From NCBI RefSeq assembly GCF_039548895.1, contig NZ_JBCLVG010000001.1: DNA of 64,000 nucleotides; one strand, 5' to 3'. The notes under the pieces were generated by a model. It did not search any database, was not told the origin of the DNA, and saw nothing but the letters and a program-made list of their open reading frames with translations. This document shows positions 23,492 to 33,120 of the stretch, piece by piece. The first letter of the stretch is position 1; the number at the start of each line of letters is the position of its first letter. The position numbers and the translations under genes are program-made. This DNA comes from Orlajensenia stereocauli. Lineage in GTDB: Bacteria > Actinomycetota > Actinomycetes > Actinomycetales > Microbacteriaceae.

Positions 23492-24553
23492 TCAGTCCTG
23501 GCGGCCCTCCGTCACCGGTCGCGAGGCGAAGAGATTGAGACCGAGCGCCTTCGACAGGAAACGGGTGGCGCTCTGGCCCCGCACGCTGTTGCCTGCGGCG
23601 TCCAGGCGCGGGGAGAAGGTCGCCAGCCCGCCCTTGCCCGGGGCGATGGTGATGATGCCGCCGGAGACGCCGCTCTTGCCGGGCATGCCGACCTCGAAGA
23701 GCCACTCTCCGGACATCTCGTAGAGGCCCGTCGTCGCCATGACGGCGAGGGTGTCCGCGCACACCTCCTCGCCGACGACGCGTCGGCCGGTCACCGGGTT
23801 CACCCCGCCGTCGGCGAGGGTCGCGGCCATGACCGCGAGGTCGCGGGCGGACACCAGCAGCGAGCACTGCATCGTGTACACGTCGGTGACCTCGATCGGA
23901 TCCCCAGGCAGATGGCCGTAGCTCTGGAGCAGGCGCGCGATGGCCTGATTGCGGTGATTCGCTGCGGCTTCGGACTCGTACACCGCGGTGTCGATCTCCA
24001 GCTCGCGACCGGCGAAGGCCGAGAGGCCGTCCCGGATGAACGCCCAGCGTGAGACGGCAGTGTCGCCGGGTGCGAGAGCCGTGGTGGCGAGGGCGCCGGC
24101 GTTGACCATGGGATTCATGGGACGACCGCCGTTCAGCTCGAGGGCCATCACGGAGTTGAACGGCAGTCCGGTGTTGTTCACCCCGATCGCCCGCCACACC
24201 TGCTCGTGGCCGAGCGCCTCGCAGACCAGGGCGAAGACGAATGCCTTCGAGATCGACTGGATCGAGAAGAGGTGGTCTGCATCGCCGACGGCGCGGGAGT
24301 CGCCGTTCACTCCCACGATGGCGAGTCCGAACAGTGCCGGGTCAGCGGTGCCCAACGACGGGATGTAGTCGGCGACGGCGCCATCGTCGAGCGGTGCGAA
24401 CTGATCGTGCGCCTGCTGCATGAGGGTTGCGATGCGCTCCGCGTTCGGCAGCGAGCCCGTCGAGACCTCCCGCGGCAGGTCTGCCTGAAGCTCGGTGTCC
24501 CGACCGCTGACATGGAGCTGCGCTCGTCCCGGATTTCGCTCGGTGGACGTCAT
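23492..24553 (-). CDS. glsA: Glutaminase
   Basis: 353 residues of the serine-dependent beta-lactamase-like glutaminase family, converting glutamine to glutamate and ammonia. The SxxK active site is FSIQSISKAF (about 93-102), followed by NNTGLPFNSVMALE, RPMNPMVNAGAL and the C-terminal VGMPGKSGVSGGI. The N-terminus is about 35 residues longer than the usual 310-residue enzyme and looks unstructured. It starts 4 bases after the pepA stop in the same operon. Confidence 0.93.
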   Translation of the reverse strand: MTSTERNPGRAQLHVSGRDTELQADLPREVSTGSLPNAERIATLMQQAHDQFAPLDDGAVADYIPSLGTADPALFGLAIVGVNGDSRAVGDADHLFSIQSISKAFVFALVCEALGHEQVWRAIGVNNTGLPFNSVMALELNGGRPMNPMVNAGALATTALAPGDTAVSRWAFIRDGLSAFAGRELEIDTAVYESEAAANHRNQAIARLLQSYGHLPGDPIEVTDVYTMQCSLLVSARDLAVMAATLADGGVNPVTGRRVVGEEVCADTLAVMATTGLYEMSGEWLFEVGMPGKSGVSGGIITIAPGKGGLATFSPRLDAAGNSVRGQSATRFLSKALGLNLFASRPVTEGRQD

Positions 24554-24557
24554 CGTG

Positions 24558-26078
24558 TCACTCTGATCCGAAATTCACGGCGAAGTCGACGAGCAGGCGT
24601 GCCCCGAACCCTGTGGCGCCCTTCGATCGCCAGGCATCGTCCGTGGCCGACTGCATCGTGCCGGCGATGTCGAGATGGGCCCACGGGATGCCGTCCACGA
24701 ACTCGGCGAGGAACAGTGCGGCCGTCGTCGCACCGGCGTGGGGTCCACCGAGGTTCGCGATGTCGGCGATGTCGGAGTCGAGCTGCTTGCGATAGCTCTT
24801 CTCCAGGGGAAGCTGCCAGACCGATTCTCCGGATGCCGCCCCTGCCGCCTTCACGCCCTCGATGACCGCTTCGTCATTTCCGAGGAGGGCGGCCGTCGCC
24901 CCTCCGAGAGCCATGAGCGCGGCTCCGGTCAGCGTCGCGATGTCGACGATGGCGTCGGGCCTGCCTTCGCTGGCGAGCACGAGCGCATCCGACATGACCA
25001 GACGACCCTCGGCATCGGTGTTCTTCACCTCGATGGTCGTGCCGTTGCGAGCGGTGAGCACGTCGCCGAGCTTGTAGGCGGAACCCGAGGGCATGTTGTC
25101 GGTGCACGACAGGAACGCCGTCACGGCGGTGGGGGAGTCGAGGTCGCGCAGTGCCGCCAGAGCACCGAGCACGGCGGCGGCGCCACCCATGTCCATCTTC
25201 ATGAGCAGGTGCATGGGATCCGATGGCTTGAGGCTGATGCCGCCGGAGTCGTACATGATGCCCTTGCCGACGAAGGCGACGTGGCGGCCGTTCGCGGCGG
25301 ACGCCGCCGGGGTGTAGCTGAGCCTGATCATGCGCGGCTCCTCAGCGCTGCCGGCGTTGACGCCGAGCAGGCCGCCGCAGCCCATCTCGATGAGCTGCGC
25401 CTTGTCGTACGACTCGACGTCGAAACCGAACTCGTCGCCGAGCTGCGCCGCGATGTCGGCCAGGTCTGTGGCGGTCAGGTGGCTGGGTGGGGCGTTCGCC
25501 AGGTCGCGGGCGAGGGCGGCGCTGCGCGAGGTCACGACGCCGCGGCGGATACCCGTGGCGAGTTCGTCGGCGGATGTCCCGGCCATGGCGATCTCCACCG
25601 CTGCGAGGGGAGTGTCCTTCGGCGCCGACTGGAGGGCGGAGAAGCGGTACCGGGCGAGCAGGATGCCCTCGGTGATCACTGCACCGGCGTCGGAAGCCGA
25701 GACCGCCGGGTTCTCCGGCACGACCAGGCCGATGCGGGCAGACGCCTTCGCGGCACGGGCGAACGCCGCCGCCGCATCGCGCAGCGTCGACGTCGTGAGC
25801 TCAGCGTCACCGGCACCCACGGCGACCAGCTCGGGGCCGTCGCCCGTGGGCACCAACAGCGTCTCGCCCATCTTCCCGGTGAAGCCGGCTCGGCCCAGGG
25901 CAGCGCGGTCGAGGCCGAGCGCGGCGGGCACGTCGCCGTCGGTTCCGATGACGTAGCCGATCGCCTCGAGAGCGGCATCCGGAGTCTCGACAGCCCTCAC
26001 CGCGATGGCGCGCCCGGCCTCGAGCGACGGAATGGCCGTGAACGTGGCCGGGATGATCTTGTACGCGCTGGAGGTCAT
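24558..26078 (-). CDS. pepA: Leucyl aminopeptidase, M17 family
   Basis: 506 residues, the usual size for this cytosolic two-metal exopeptidase. The active site is in VGKGIMYDSGGISLKP and the family signature is NTDAEGRLVMSDAL, both in the C-terminal catalytic domain; the N-terminal half is the macro-like domain. It lies between an MFS transporter gene (4-base overlap) and glsA (4-base gap), so transport, peptide cleavage and glutamine deamidation are co-expressed. Confidence 0.95.
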   Translation of the reverse strand: MTSSAYKIIPATFTAIPSLEAGRAIAVRAVETPDAALEAIGYVIGTDGDVPAALGLDRAALGRAGFTGKMGETLLVPTGDGPELVAVGAGDAELTTSTLRDAAAAFARAAKASARIGLVVPENPAVSASDAGAVITEGILLARYRFSALQSAPKDTPLAAVEIAMAGTSADELATGIRRGVVTSRSAALARDLANAPPSHLTATDLADIAAQLGDEFGFDVESYDKAQLIEMGCGGLLGVNAGSAEEPRMIRLSYTPAASAANGRHVAFVGKGIMYDSGGISLKPSDPMHLLMKMDMGGAAAVLGALAALRDLDSPTAVTAFLSCTDNMPSGSAYKLGDVLTARNGTTIEVKNTDAEGRLVMSDALVLASEGRPDAIVDIATLTGAALMALGGATAALLGNDEAVIEGVKAAGAASGESVWQLPLEKSYRKQLDSDIADIANLGGPHAGATTAALFLAEFVDGIPWAHLDIAGTMQSATDDAWRSKGATGFGARLLVDFAVNFGSE

Positions 26079-27817
26079 GCGCTGTCCTTCCGGATGGGGG
26101 CTGCAGTGATGGTGGTTGTGCTGAAGCCTGCAGCCGCTGCGTCCTCGTCGGCATCGGAGACGGTGTCGTCGACGATCGCGTCCGGGTCGTCGGGCTCGAG
26201 CTTCTCGGGGAGTTCGTCGCGCATACGTCCGGGCATCCGTCCGGCCGGGATGATCGCCAGGAGCGCCAGGAAGGCGAGCGCGAGCAGCGAGATCTGCAGG
26301 GCGCGCAGGCGCGCATCGGCGTTGACCGCCAGAGCGGCGACGACCTGCAGCGGAGAGGCCGAGGTCTGCGAGAGAACGTCCTTCAGCTGGGCGTTCGTGA
26401 TGAAGTTCACGTTGTCGAGGTCCACCTGCGAGATGAGGGCCGGTGGGAGCTCAGGATGCTCCTCGGCGGTGGTCGCCACGATGCCGCTCAACACCCCGAC
26501 GGCGAAGACGCTGATGACGGCGATGCCGACGCTGCCCGACAGGTTGTGCACCAGTCCGCGCCAGGCGCCCACGTCGCCGGCCAGCTCCTTGGGCGCAGCC
26601 GAGAGCAGCGTGTTGAACACGAGCGCGACGATGGCACCCTGTCCGAGGCCGAGCAGGATGAGCCCGAGCACCACCAGGAACTGGCCCCAGTCGTTGCGGA
26701 TGGTGAACGCCAGCAGGGTGAGGGCCGCGGCCACCACGATGAAGCCGGCGCGGGCGAGCTGGCGCGGCGGGAAGCGCGAGTACAGGGTGGCCACGAAGGT
26801 GCTCGCCACGAAGATCGACAGCGTGTACGGGATGATCGAGAACGACGTCTGGATGCTCGAACGCCCCTGCACCACCTGGATGTAGAGCGGGATGAGGAAG
26901 TTCGCCGCGGTGCCGACGAACAGCATGATCGCCATGCAGGCCGTGACGGCGCGTTCGGACCCTGTCGCGAGCACGCGGAGATCGAAGATGCGGGGGAGTT
27001 TCGCGGCCTGCCGGCGCCGGAGCCAGAGGAAGAATCCCTGGCCCACGATGAGGCCGAGCACCACGAGGATGGGCGCCGGCGAGACGCCGAGGATGTCGAA
27101 CGGAGCCTGATCCGTGGCCAGCACGAGGCCCCACGAGTTGAGGCCGCTGAAGCCGAAGCTCAGCAGGATGATGGCGATGGCGGCGAGGATGGCGCCGGTC
27201 CAGTCGATCTGCAGCAGCGGCTGCGAATCGACCTTCTTGAGCCTGAAGCTGAGCAGAAGGTTCACCGCCCCGAGCGCCGCCACGAGAGCGAAGGAGTAGC
27301 GCCAGCCGATCGTCGAGGCGAAGGTCCCGGCGATGAGGAGTGCGAGCACACCGGCAGCGGGGATGGCGGCGGCGAGGAGGCCGATCGCCTGGGCCTGCTG
27401 CTTTCCGTTGTAGTTGCTGGCGATGAACACCACGAGTGCAGGGGCGATGAGGGCGATGACGGCACCGGATGACGCCTGCGCGACGAACAGCATCGCCGGG
27501 CTCACGCTCAGGGCGACGGCCAGCATCGCGACAGCGTGGATGACGACGGCGATCTGGAACACGCGTCTGCTGCCGAAGCGCGCGCCGAGCTTGGCGCCCA
27601 GCAGGATGAACGCGGCCATGGCGAAGGTGCCGGCCGTGATGGCCGTTCCCACCGAGGTGGCCGGAGTGTCGAGGTCCGTCGTGATGCCCTGCATCGAGAC
27701 CGTCAGCGCGTTCACGGCGAAGGACGCCTGGATCTGCGTGAGGACGACGACGATGAGCGGCAACCAGCTCGTCGCTCGAATTGCGGTGGATGCTGTCGGG
27801 CTCGCCGGAACACTCAT
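26075..27817 (-). CDS. MFS transporter, DHA2-like, long form
   Basis: 580 residues with about 14 transmembrane helices and a cytoplasmic C-terminal tail rich in Asp/Glu/Pro. LGAKLGARFGSRRVFQIAV is the motif A loop; ALIAPALVVFIASNYNGKQQAQAIGLLAAAIPAAGVLALLIAG covers the motif C helix. A large extra loop before the last helix (TTAEEHPELPPALISQVDLDNVNFITNAQL) is common in this subfamily. First gene of the operon with pepA and glsA; an amino-acid or peptide substrate is possible but not shown. Confidence 0.88.
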   Translation of the reverse strand: MSVPASPTASTAIRATSWLPLIVVVLTQIQASFAVNALTVSMQGITTDLDTPATSVGTAITAGTFAMAAFILLGAKLGARFGSRRVFQIAVVIHAVAMLAVALSVSPAMLFVAQASSGAVIALIAPALVVFIASNYNGKQQAQAIGLLAAAIPAAGVLALLIAGTFASTIGWRYSFALVAALGAVNLLLSFRLKKVDSQPLLQIDWTGAILAAIAIILLSFGFSGLNSWGLVLATDQAPFDILGVSPAPILVVLGLIVGQGFFLWLRRRQAAKLPRIFDLRVLATGSERAVTACMAIMLFVGTAANFLIPLYIQVVQGRSSIQTSFSIIPYTLSIFVASTFVATLYSRFPPRQLARAGFIVVAAALTLLAFTIRNDWGQFLVVLGLILLGLGQGAIVALVFNTLLSAAPKELAGDVGAWRGLVHNLSGSVGIAVISVFAVGVLSGIVATTAEEHPELPPALISQVDLDNVNFITNAQLKDVLSQTSASPLQVVAALAVNADARLRALQISLLALAFLALLAIIPAGRMPGRMRDELPEKLEPDDPDAIVDDTVSDADEDAAAAGFSTTTITAAPIRKDSA

Positions 27818-27946
27818 AGGGACCTCCGTCTGCAGGGCGTGGGTGCACCCGTTGTGGCATCAGTCTGGCCCAGAGTGCAGCGACGTGCCAGCAACGCGTC
27901 CGGGGGAGACGTTTATTCGTCGACCCGCTCGGCTACAGTCGGCCCT

Positions 27947-29521
27947 GTGACGGATTCCGCGCTGACGCTCATCATCCTGGCGCTGGCCGTGATCGCCTTC
28001 ATCAGCGGACGCATCCCGACGGGCCTCGTCGCCGTCGGCGTCTCGCTCGCCCTCCTCGCGACGGGCGTCCTCGACCTGCCGCAGGCATTCGCGGGCTTCG
28101 CCGATCCTGCCGTCATCCTCATCGCAGCCCTGTTCGTCGTGGCCGAGGGACTCGACGGCACAGGGCTCACGGCGTGGGCGGGCCAGCAGCTCGTGCGACG
28201 TGGAGGCGGCGACGTGCGTAGGCTCACGGTGCTCGTCATGGTCGTCGTTGCCGTGCTCTCCGCCCTCATCAGCGTGAACGGCGCCGTGGCCGCTCTGCTG
28301 CCCGTCGTCGTGGTCATCGCATCGCGCATCCTGGTGGCGCCGGCGAAGCTGCTGCTGCCACTGGCCTTCGGCGCACACGCAGGGTCACTGCTCACTCTCA
28401 CGGGCAGCCCGGTCAATGTTCTCGCCTCGGAGTACGCCGACGATGCGACGGGGCATCCGTTCGGCTTCTTCGACTTCGCCGTGGCTGGCCTGCCCATCGT
28501 CGTCGGATCGGTCCTGCTCGTGCTTCTGGTGCAGCGATTCGTCATCCCCGCCCGCACCCCGGCCACGATGCCTCGCGACCTCAGCGATCAGGCTCGGGTT
28601 CTCCTGCGCGATTACCCCGGACTGCGAACGGATGCCGCACAGCCGCCGCTGCTCGATGCCGAGTCCGGCGTCGCCGAGGTGCTCGTGCCTCCGCGGTCGG
28701 CGTTCGTCGGAGCGACGGTGTTCCCCGGCATGGTGACCGAGAGCGGCGACCTGGTCATCCTGGCGGTACAGCGCGCCGGCGAGCACCTGGAGAACGGCGA
28801 CATCGTGCTCGAGGTGGGCGACGTGCTGCTGCTGCAGGGCGACTGGGACGCCCTCGACGTTAACCTCGCCGACCCGGCAGTCGTCGTGGTCGACGCGCCG
28901 AACGCGGTGCGCCGTCAGGCCGCTCCACTCGGCCGTCGCTCCTGGACCGCGCTGGTCATCCTCGTGCTCATGGTGGTCGCGCTCGCCACGGGCGTCTTCC
29001 CGCCCGCGGTCACCGGCCTGCTCGCCGCCGGGGCGATGGTGCTCACCCGCACCGTCACCGTCGAGCGGGCGCACCGCTCCATCTCCTGGACGACGCTGCT
29101 GCTCGTGGCCGGCATGATCCCGATGTCGACGGCCATCACCCAGACCGGCACCGCCGAGATGATCGCCACAGGGCTCATCGGCATCGTCGGCGACTCCGGT
29201 CCGCTCGTCGTGCTCGGCGCGCTCTGCCTGGTCGCGCTGGTGTTCGGGCAGCTCATCAGCAACACCGCGACGGCGCTCATCATCCTGCCGATCGCCATCT
29301 CGGTCGCGACGGAGATGCAGGTGTCGCCGCTGCCGTTCCTCATGGCCGTCGCCGTGGTGTCGGCCGCAGCTCTCCTCACTCCCGTCGCCACTCCGGCGAA
29401 CCTCATGATCCAGGGTCCGGCCGGCCTGCGCTTCGGCGACTACTGGAAGCTCGGGCTGCCCGTCATGGTGGTCTTCTACGCCGTGGCCATCGGCATCGTT
29501 CCGCTGGTCTGGCGGTTCTGA
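27947..29521 (+). CDS. SLC13/DASS-type permease with TrkA-C domain
   Basis: 524 residues: a first block of hydrophobic helices (1-205), a soluble RCK/TrkA-C domain (VLVPPRSAFVGATVFPGMV to VGDVLLLQGDWDAL, about 240-310), and a second block with the conserved GQLISNTATALIILPIAI and TPVATPANLMIQGP hairpins of the ion transporter superfamily. Known relatives move dicarboxylates, sulfate or other anions. The GTG start lies 7 bases after TACAGT (27934-27939), so it may be leaderless. It converges on ligD with a 30-base gap. Confidence 0.85.
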   Translation: MTDSALTLIILALAVIAFISGRIPTGLVAVGVSLALLATGVLDLPQAFAGFADPAVILIAALFVVAEGLDGTGLTAWAGQQLVRRGGGDVRRLTVLVMVVVAVLSALISVNGAVAALLPVVVVIASRILVAPAKLLLPLAFGAHAGSLLTLTGSPVNVLASEYADDATGHPFGFFDFAVAGLPIVVGSVLLVLLVQRFVIPARTPATMPRDLSDQARVLLRDYPGLRTDAAQPPLLDAESGVAEVLVPPRSAFVGATVFPGMVTESGDLVILAVQRAGEHLENGDIVLEVGDVLLLQGDWDALDVNLADPAVVVVDAPNAVRRQAAPLGRRSWTALVILVLMVVALATGVFPPAVTGLLAAGAMVLTRTVTVERAHRSISWTTLLLVAGMIPMSTAITQTGTAEMIATGLIGIVGDSGPLVVLGALCLVALVFGQLISNTATALIILPIAISVATEMQVSPLPFLMAVAVVSAAALLTPVATPANLMIQGPAGLRFGDYWKLGLPVMVVFYAVAIGIVPLVWRF

Positions 29522-29551
29522 GGGGCACGAGCACTCTGTCGAGCCGATCGC

Positions 29552-32023
29552 TCACTCCCGAACGACATCACCGGGATTCTTGTCGGAACGGATGCCGCGC
29601 CACGTCGGATGTCGCAGGCTCCCCGTGCGCGTCCACCCGGCGAACTCCACCTCGCCCACGAGGGTCGGCGTCACCCAGTGCGCGTCACCGGAGTCCTCGC
29701 GCGGCACGCTGATGAACGGGTTCTCGGTCTGGGCGAGCGGCTCGAGGAGCTTCATGACGCGCTCGAGATCCTGGTCGCGCAGGCCGCTGCCGACGCGGCC
29801 GACGTAGCGCAGGCCCTCGGGGGTCGGCAGGCCGACGAGCAACGACCCGAAGGTCCCCGCGCGGTTGCCCTTGCCCGTGCGCCAGCCGCCGATCACCACC
29901 TCCTGGGTGCCGAGATGTTTGATCTTGATCCAGACGCCCGAGCGCCGACCCTCCTCGTAGGGGGAGCCGGTCTCCTTGGCGACGATGCCCTCGAGCCCGA
30001 GGTTCCTGCTGAACTCGATGGCGCTCCCGGCGTCGCCGTCGAAGGCGTCGGGAACGGCGATGGGCGAGCCCCGTGGCGCGTCGATCACCTTCGCGAGCTG
30101 CGTGCGCCGGGTCGAGTACGAGTGAGCCGTGAGGTCATCGCCGTCGAGCTCGAGCACGTCGAACAGGAACAGGCGCACGGGGCGCCGCTTCCTGGCCGCC
30201 TCGATCTCGCCGGGCTTGACGAGGTTCATGCGCTCCTGCAGCAGGCCGAAGTCCGGCCGACCCGAGGCATCCGTCGCCACGATCTCGCCATCGAAGACCC
30301 CGGAGCGCACGTGGGCTACATCGGCCAGTGCGATGAGCTCGGGATAGGCCGCCGTCACGTCGTTGCCGTTGCGCGTCATGAGGCGCACGGCGTCACCTTC
30401 GACGGAGGCGATGGCACGGATGCCGTCCCACTTCATCTCGATCGCCCACTCGGGGCCGTTGCCCAGGTCGGCGAGGGAACCGGCCCGCGCGAGCATGGCC
30501 TGGTGCGCGGCCGGCGGCACCGGGGCGTACCGGCGCCGGGCCGCGGGGGAGTAGTGCGGGGTCGTGGACTTCATGCGGTGCAGCAGCCAGTTGGACTTCG
30601 CACCGCCGCCCCCACCGCTTGTCCCGTCGCCTCCAGAGCCGGTTCGGATGAGCGCTATGCGCACAGGCTCACCGAGCCCACCGGCGGCCGACCCCGTCAG
30701 CGTCACGATCACCTCGTCGTCGCGCCACTTCTCGAGCTCGTAGCTGCCGGAATCCCAGATGCGCATGGTGCCGGCGCCGTACTCGCCAGCGGGGATCGTG
30801 CCCTCGAAGCCGCCGTACTCGAGGGGGTGGTCCTCGGTCTGCACGGCGAGGTGATTGCGCCCGGGGTCGGCGGGAACTCCCTTGGGCACGGCCCAGCTCA
30901 CCAGCACTCCGTCGTGCTCCAGGCGCAGGTCGTAGTGCAGCCGGCGGGCGTGGTGCTCCTGGATGACGAAGCTGCGGCCGTCGGTCTGCATGCCCACGGC
31001 ATCCGGAACGGGCTCGGGTGTCTTCGCGGCGTCGCGCTTCGCCCTGTACTCGCTGAGTCGATCGCTGCCGGATGCCGCAGTCGCGGTGGCGCGCTCGCCC
31101 TGCGTGGCGGCATCCGGAACCGGACCGACGCCCGCATCGATGGCGGCCAGCGCATCGCCACCCTTCGCCACCCTGGAGAGGACCTCGTCGTACTCGAGCT
31201 GGGCGAGGCTCGGCGACGTCAGCTCCTTCCAGGTGCGCGGAGCGGCGACGGTCGGCCGGAAGCGCCCCCGGAGGGAGTACGGCGCGATCGTGGTCTTGTT
31301 GCCGTTGTTCTGGCTCCAGTCGACGAGCACCTTGCCCGTGCGGAGCGTCTTCTTCATGTCGCTCACGACGAGGTCGGGGTGGTCGGCCTCGAGGGCGCGG
31401 GCCAGCTCGCGGGCGACGGCCGAGACCTGGTCGGAGGTCTGCCTCTCGTCGAGCTGGGCGTAGAGGTGGATGCCCTTGCTGCCACTCGTCACCGGCAGCG
31501 GGTCGAGGCCCATGCCCGTGAGGATGGTGCGGGCGAGATGCGCGACCTCGGCGCACTCCGCGAGGCCGATGCCGTCGCCGGGGTCGAGGTCGAGCACGAT
31601 GCGGTCGGGATTACGGCGGGCGCCATCGGCCGTGAAGCGCCATTGCGGCACGTGGATCTCCAGGGCGGCCGCCTGAGCCAGCCAGGCGAGCACGGCCGCA
31701 TTGTTCACGAGGGGATAGGTGTTGTCGTGATCGGAGTGCGGGACGTCGGCTCGCGGAACCCAGTCTGGTGTGCCGGCGGGCAGGTCCTTCTGGAAGAACG
31801 TCTGGCCAGGGGCATCCGGCGTTCCGACTCCGTGCACCCAGCGCTTGCGGGTGGCCGGACGGAAGATGACGTGCGGGAGCATCACCGGGGCGATGGCGGC
31901 GTAGTACCCGAGGACGTCGGCCTTCGTGGTGCCCGACTCCGGGTAGAGCACCTTGTCGAGATTGGAGATCTTGAGGCGGTGCCCGGCGATGCTGACGAGC
32001 TGCGAACCCGAAGCCTTCGCCAT
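29552..32023 (-). CDS. ligD: Multifunctional ATP-dependent DNA ligase LigD
   Basis: 823 residues with the three NHEJ domains in the mycobacterial order: primase-polymerase (1-300, with IVLDLDPGDGIG near 143), 3'-phosphoesterase (about 350-490, FVIQEHHARRLHYDLRLEHDG), and ATP-dependent ligase (about 525-815) with nucleotidyl lysine in EMKWDGIRAIA near 530. It repairs double-strand breaks with Ku, whose gene is divergent 76 bases away. ATG 32023 is chosen over the adjacent GTG because GGAGG is better spaced. Confidence 0.96.
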   Translation of the reverse strand: MAKASGSQLVSIAGHRLKISNLDKVLYPESGTTKADVLGYYAAIAPVMLPHVIFRPATRKRWVHGVGTPDAPGQTFFQKDLPAGTPDWVPRADVPHSDHDNTYPLVNNAAVLAWLAQAAALEIHVPQWRFTADGARRNPDRIVLDLDPGDGIGLAECAEVAHLARTILTGMGLDPLPVTSGSKGIHLYAQLDERQTSDQVSAVARELARALEADHPDLVVSDMKKTLRTGKVLVDWSQNNGNKTTIAPYSLRGRFRPTVAAPRTWKELTSPSLAQLEYDEVLSRVAKGGDALAAIDAGVGPVPDAATQGERATATAASGSDRLSEYRAKRDAAKTPEPVPDAVGMQTDGRSFVIQEHHARRLHYDLRLEHDGVLVSWAVPKGVPADPGRNHLAVQTEDHPLEYGGFEGTIPAGEYGAGTMRIWDSGSYELEKWRDDEVIVTLTGSAAGGLGEPVRIALIRTGSGGDGTSGGGGGAKSNWLLHRMKSTTPHYSPAARRRYAPVPPAAHQAMLARAGSLADLGNGPEWAIEMKWDGIRAIASVEGDAVRLMTRNGNDVTAAYPELIALADVAHVRSGVFDGEIVATDASGRPDFGLLQERMNLVKPGEIEAARKRRPVRLFLFDVLELDGDDLTAHSYSTRRTQLAKVIDAPRGSPIAVPDAFDGDAGSAIEFSRNLGLEGIVAKETGSPYEEGRRSGVWIKIKHLGTQEVVIGGWRTGKGNRAGTFGSLLVGLPTPEGLRYVGRVGSGLRDQDLERVMKLLEPLAQTENPFISVPREDSGDAHWVTPTLVGEVEFAGWTRTGSLRHPTWRGIRSDKNPGDVVRE

Positions 32024-32099
32024 CACATCCTCCAGCCGAGCCTGTCAACCCACGCGGCAAACCTAGCCGATACGGGTGTTGCGGGTGTGTACTGGTCGG

Positions 32100-33083
32100 A
32101 TGAGGTCCATCTGGAAGGGCGCGCTCTCGTTCGGGCTCGTCAACGTGCCGGTGAAGCTGTACAGCGCCACGGAGGATCACGACGTGGGCCTACATCAGGT
32201 CCACGACGCCGACGGCGGTCGCATCCACTACGAACGGCGCTGCGACGTGTGCGGCAAGATCGTGCCGTACGCGCACATCGACAAGGCCTACGACGACGGC
32301 GAGCGCACCGTGGTGCTCACCGCTGACGACCTGGCCGCCATGCCCGCAGAACGCTCGCGCGAGATCGAGGTCGTCGAGTTCGTGCCGAACGAGCAGATCG
32401 ATCCGATCATGTTCGACAAGAGCTACTTCCTCGAGCCCGACGGCGCTTCGCCCAAGGCCTACGTGCTGTTGCGCCGCACCCTCGAGTCGACGGATCGCAC
32501 GGCCATCGTGCGCTTCGCCCTGAGGCAGAAGACACGACTCGCAGCCCTGCGCGTGCGCGGCGACGTGCTCGTGCTGCAGACGCTGTTGTGGAGCGACGAG
32601 GTGCGAGAAGCGGCGTTCCCGGCGCTCGACGAGACCGTGCGCATCTCGAGCAAGGAACTGGAGCTCTCCTCCAGCCTCGTAGACTCCTACGCCAGCGACT
32701 TCACCCCGGACGAGTTCGTCGACGAGTACCAGAAGGAACTGCGCCTGCTCATCGAGCGCAAGCTCGAGCAGGGTGACGCCATCGACACCGAGGCGACGTT
32801 CGGCGAGGTCCCCGAGAAGGAGGAGGGCGGCGGCGAGGTCATCGACCTGATGGACGCCCTGCGGCGCAGCGTCGAGAGCGCGCGCGGGTCGAAGTCCGGC
32901 GATGCCAAGAAGGCCACGGGCGCTGCTGCGAAGAAGAGCGCGGGCTCGCCGACCAAGGCCCCCGCGAAGAAGTCGGCCTCGAAGAGCTCCGGCACCAGCT
33001 CGGCGAAGTCGTCGGGGAAGGCATCCGCGAAGAGCGATGCCGAGACGGATGCCGCCCCCGCGCCGAAGCGGAAGGCGCAGTGA
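32100..33083 (+). CDS. ku: DNA end-binding protein Ku
   Basis: 327 residues. The Ku core (1-255) begins MRSIWKGALSFGLVNVPVKLY and has YERRCDVCGKIVPYAHIDKAY, LEPDGASPKAYVLLRRTLE and the ring-forming middle. The last 65 residues are a Lys/Ala/Ser-rich tail (KKATGAAAKKSAGSP and similar) like a histone H1 tail; such extensions on actinobacterial Ku bind DNA and aid end bridging. Start chosen at the canonical MRSIWKG. Divergent from ligD. Confidence 0.96.
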   Translation: MRSIWKGALSFGLVNVPVKLYSATEDHDVGLHQVHDADGGRIHYERRCDVCGKIVPYAHIDKAYDDGERTVVLTADDLAAMPAERSREIEVVEFVPNEQIDPIMFDKSYFLEPDGASPKAYVLLRRTLESTDRTAIVRFALRQKTRLAALRVRGDVLVLQTLLWSDEVREAAFPALDETVRISSKELELSSSLVDSYASDFTPDEFVDEYQKELRLLIERKLEQGDAIDTEATFGEVPEKEEGGGEVIDLMDALRRSVESARGSKSGDAKKATGAAAKKSAGSPTKAPAKKSASKSSGTSSAKSSGKASAKSDAETDAAPAPKRKAQ

Positions 33084-33120
33084 GCCGGCGAACACGGGAA
33101 CGGCGCAGTGGGGTCGTTCG

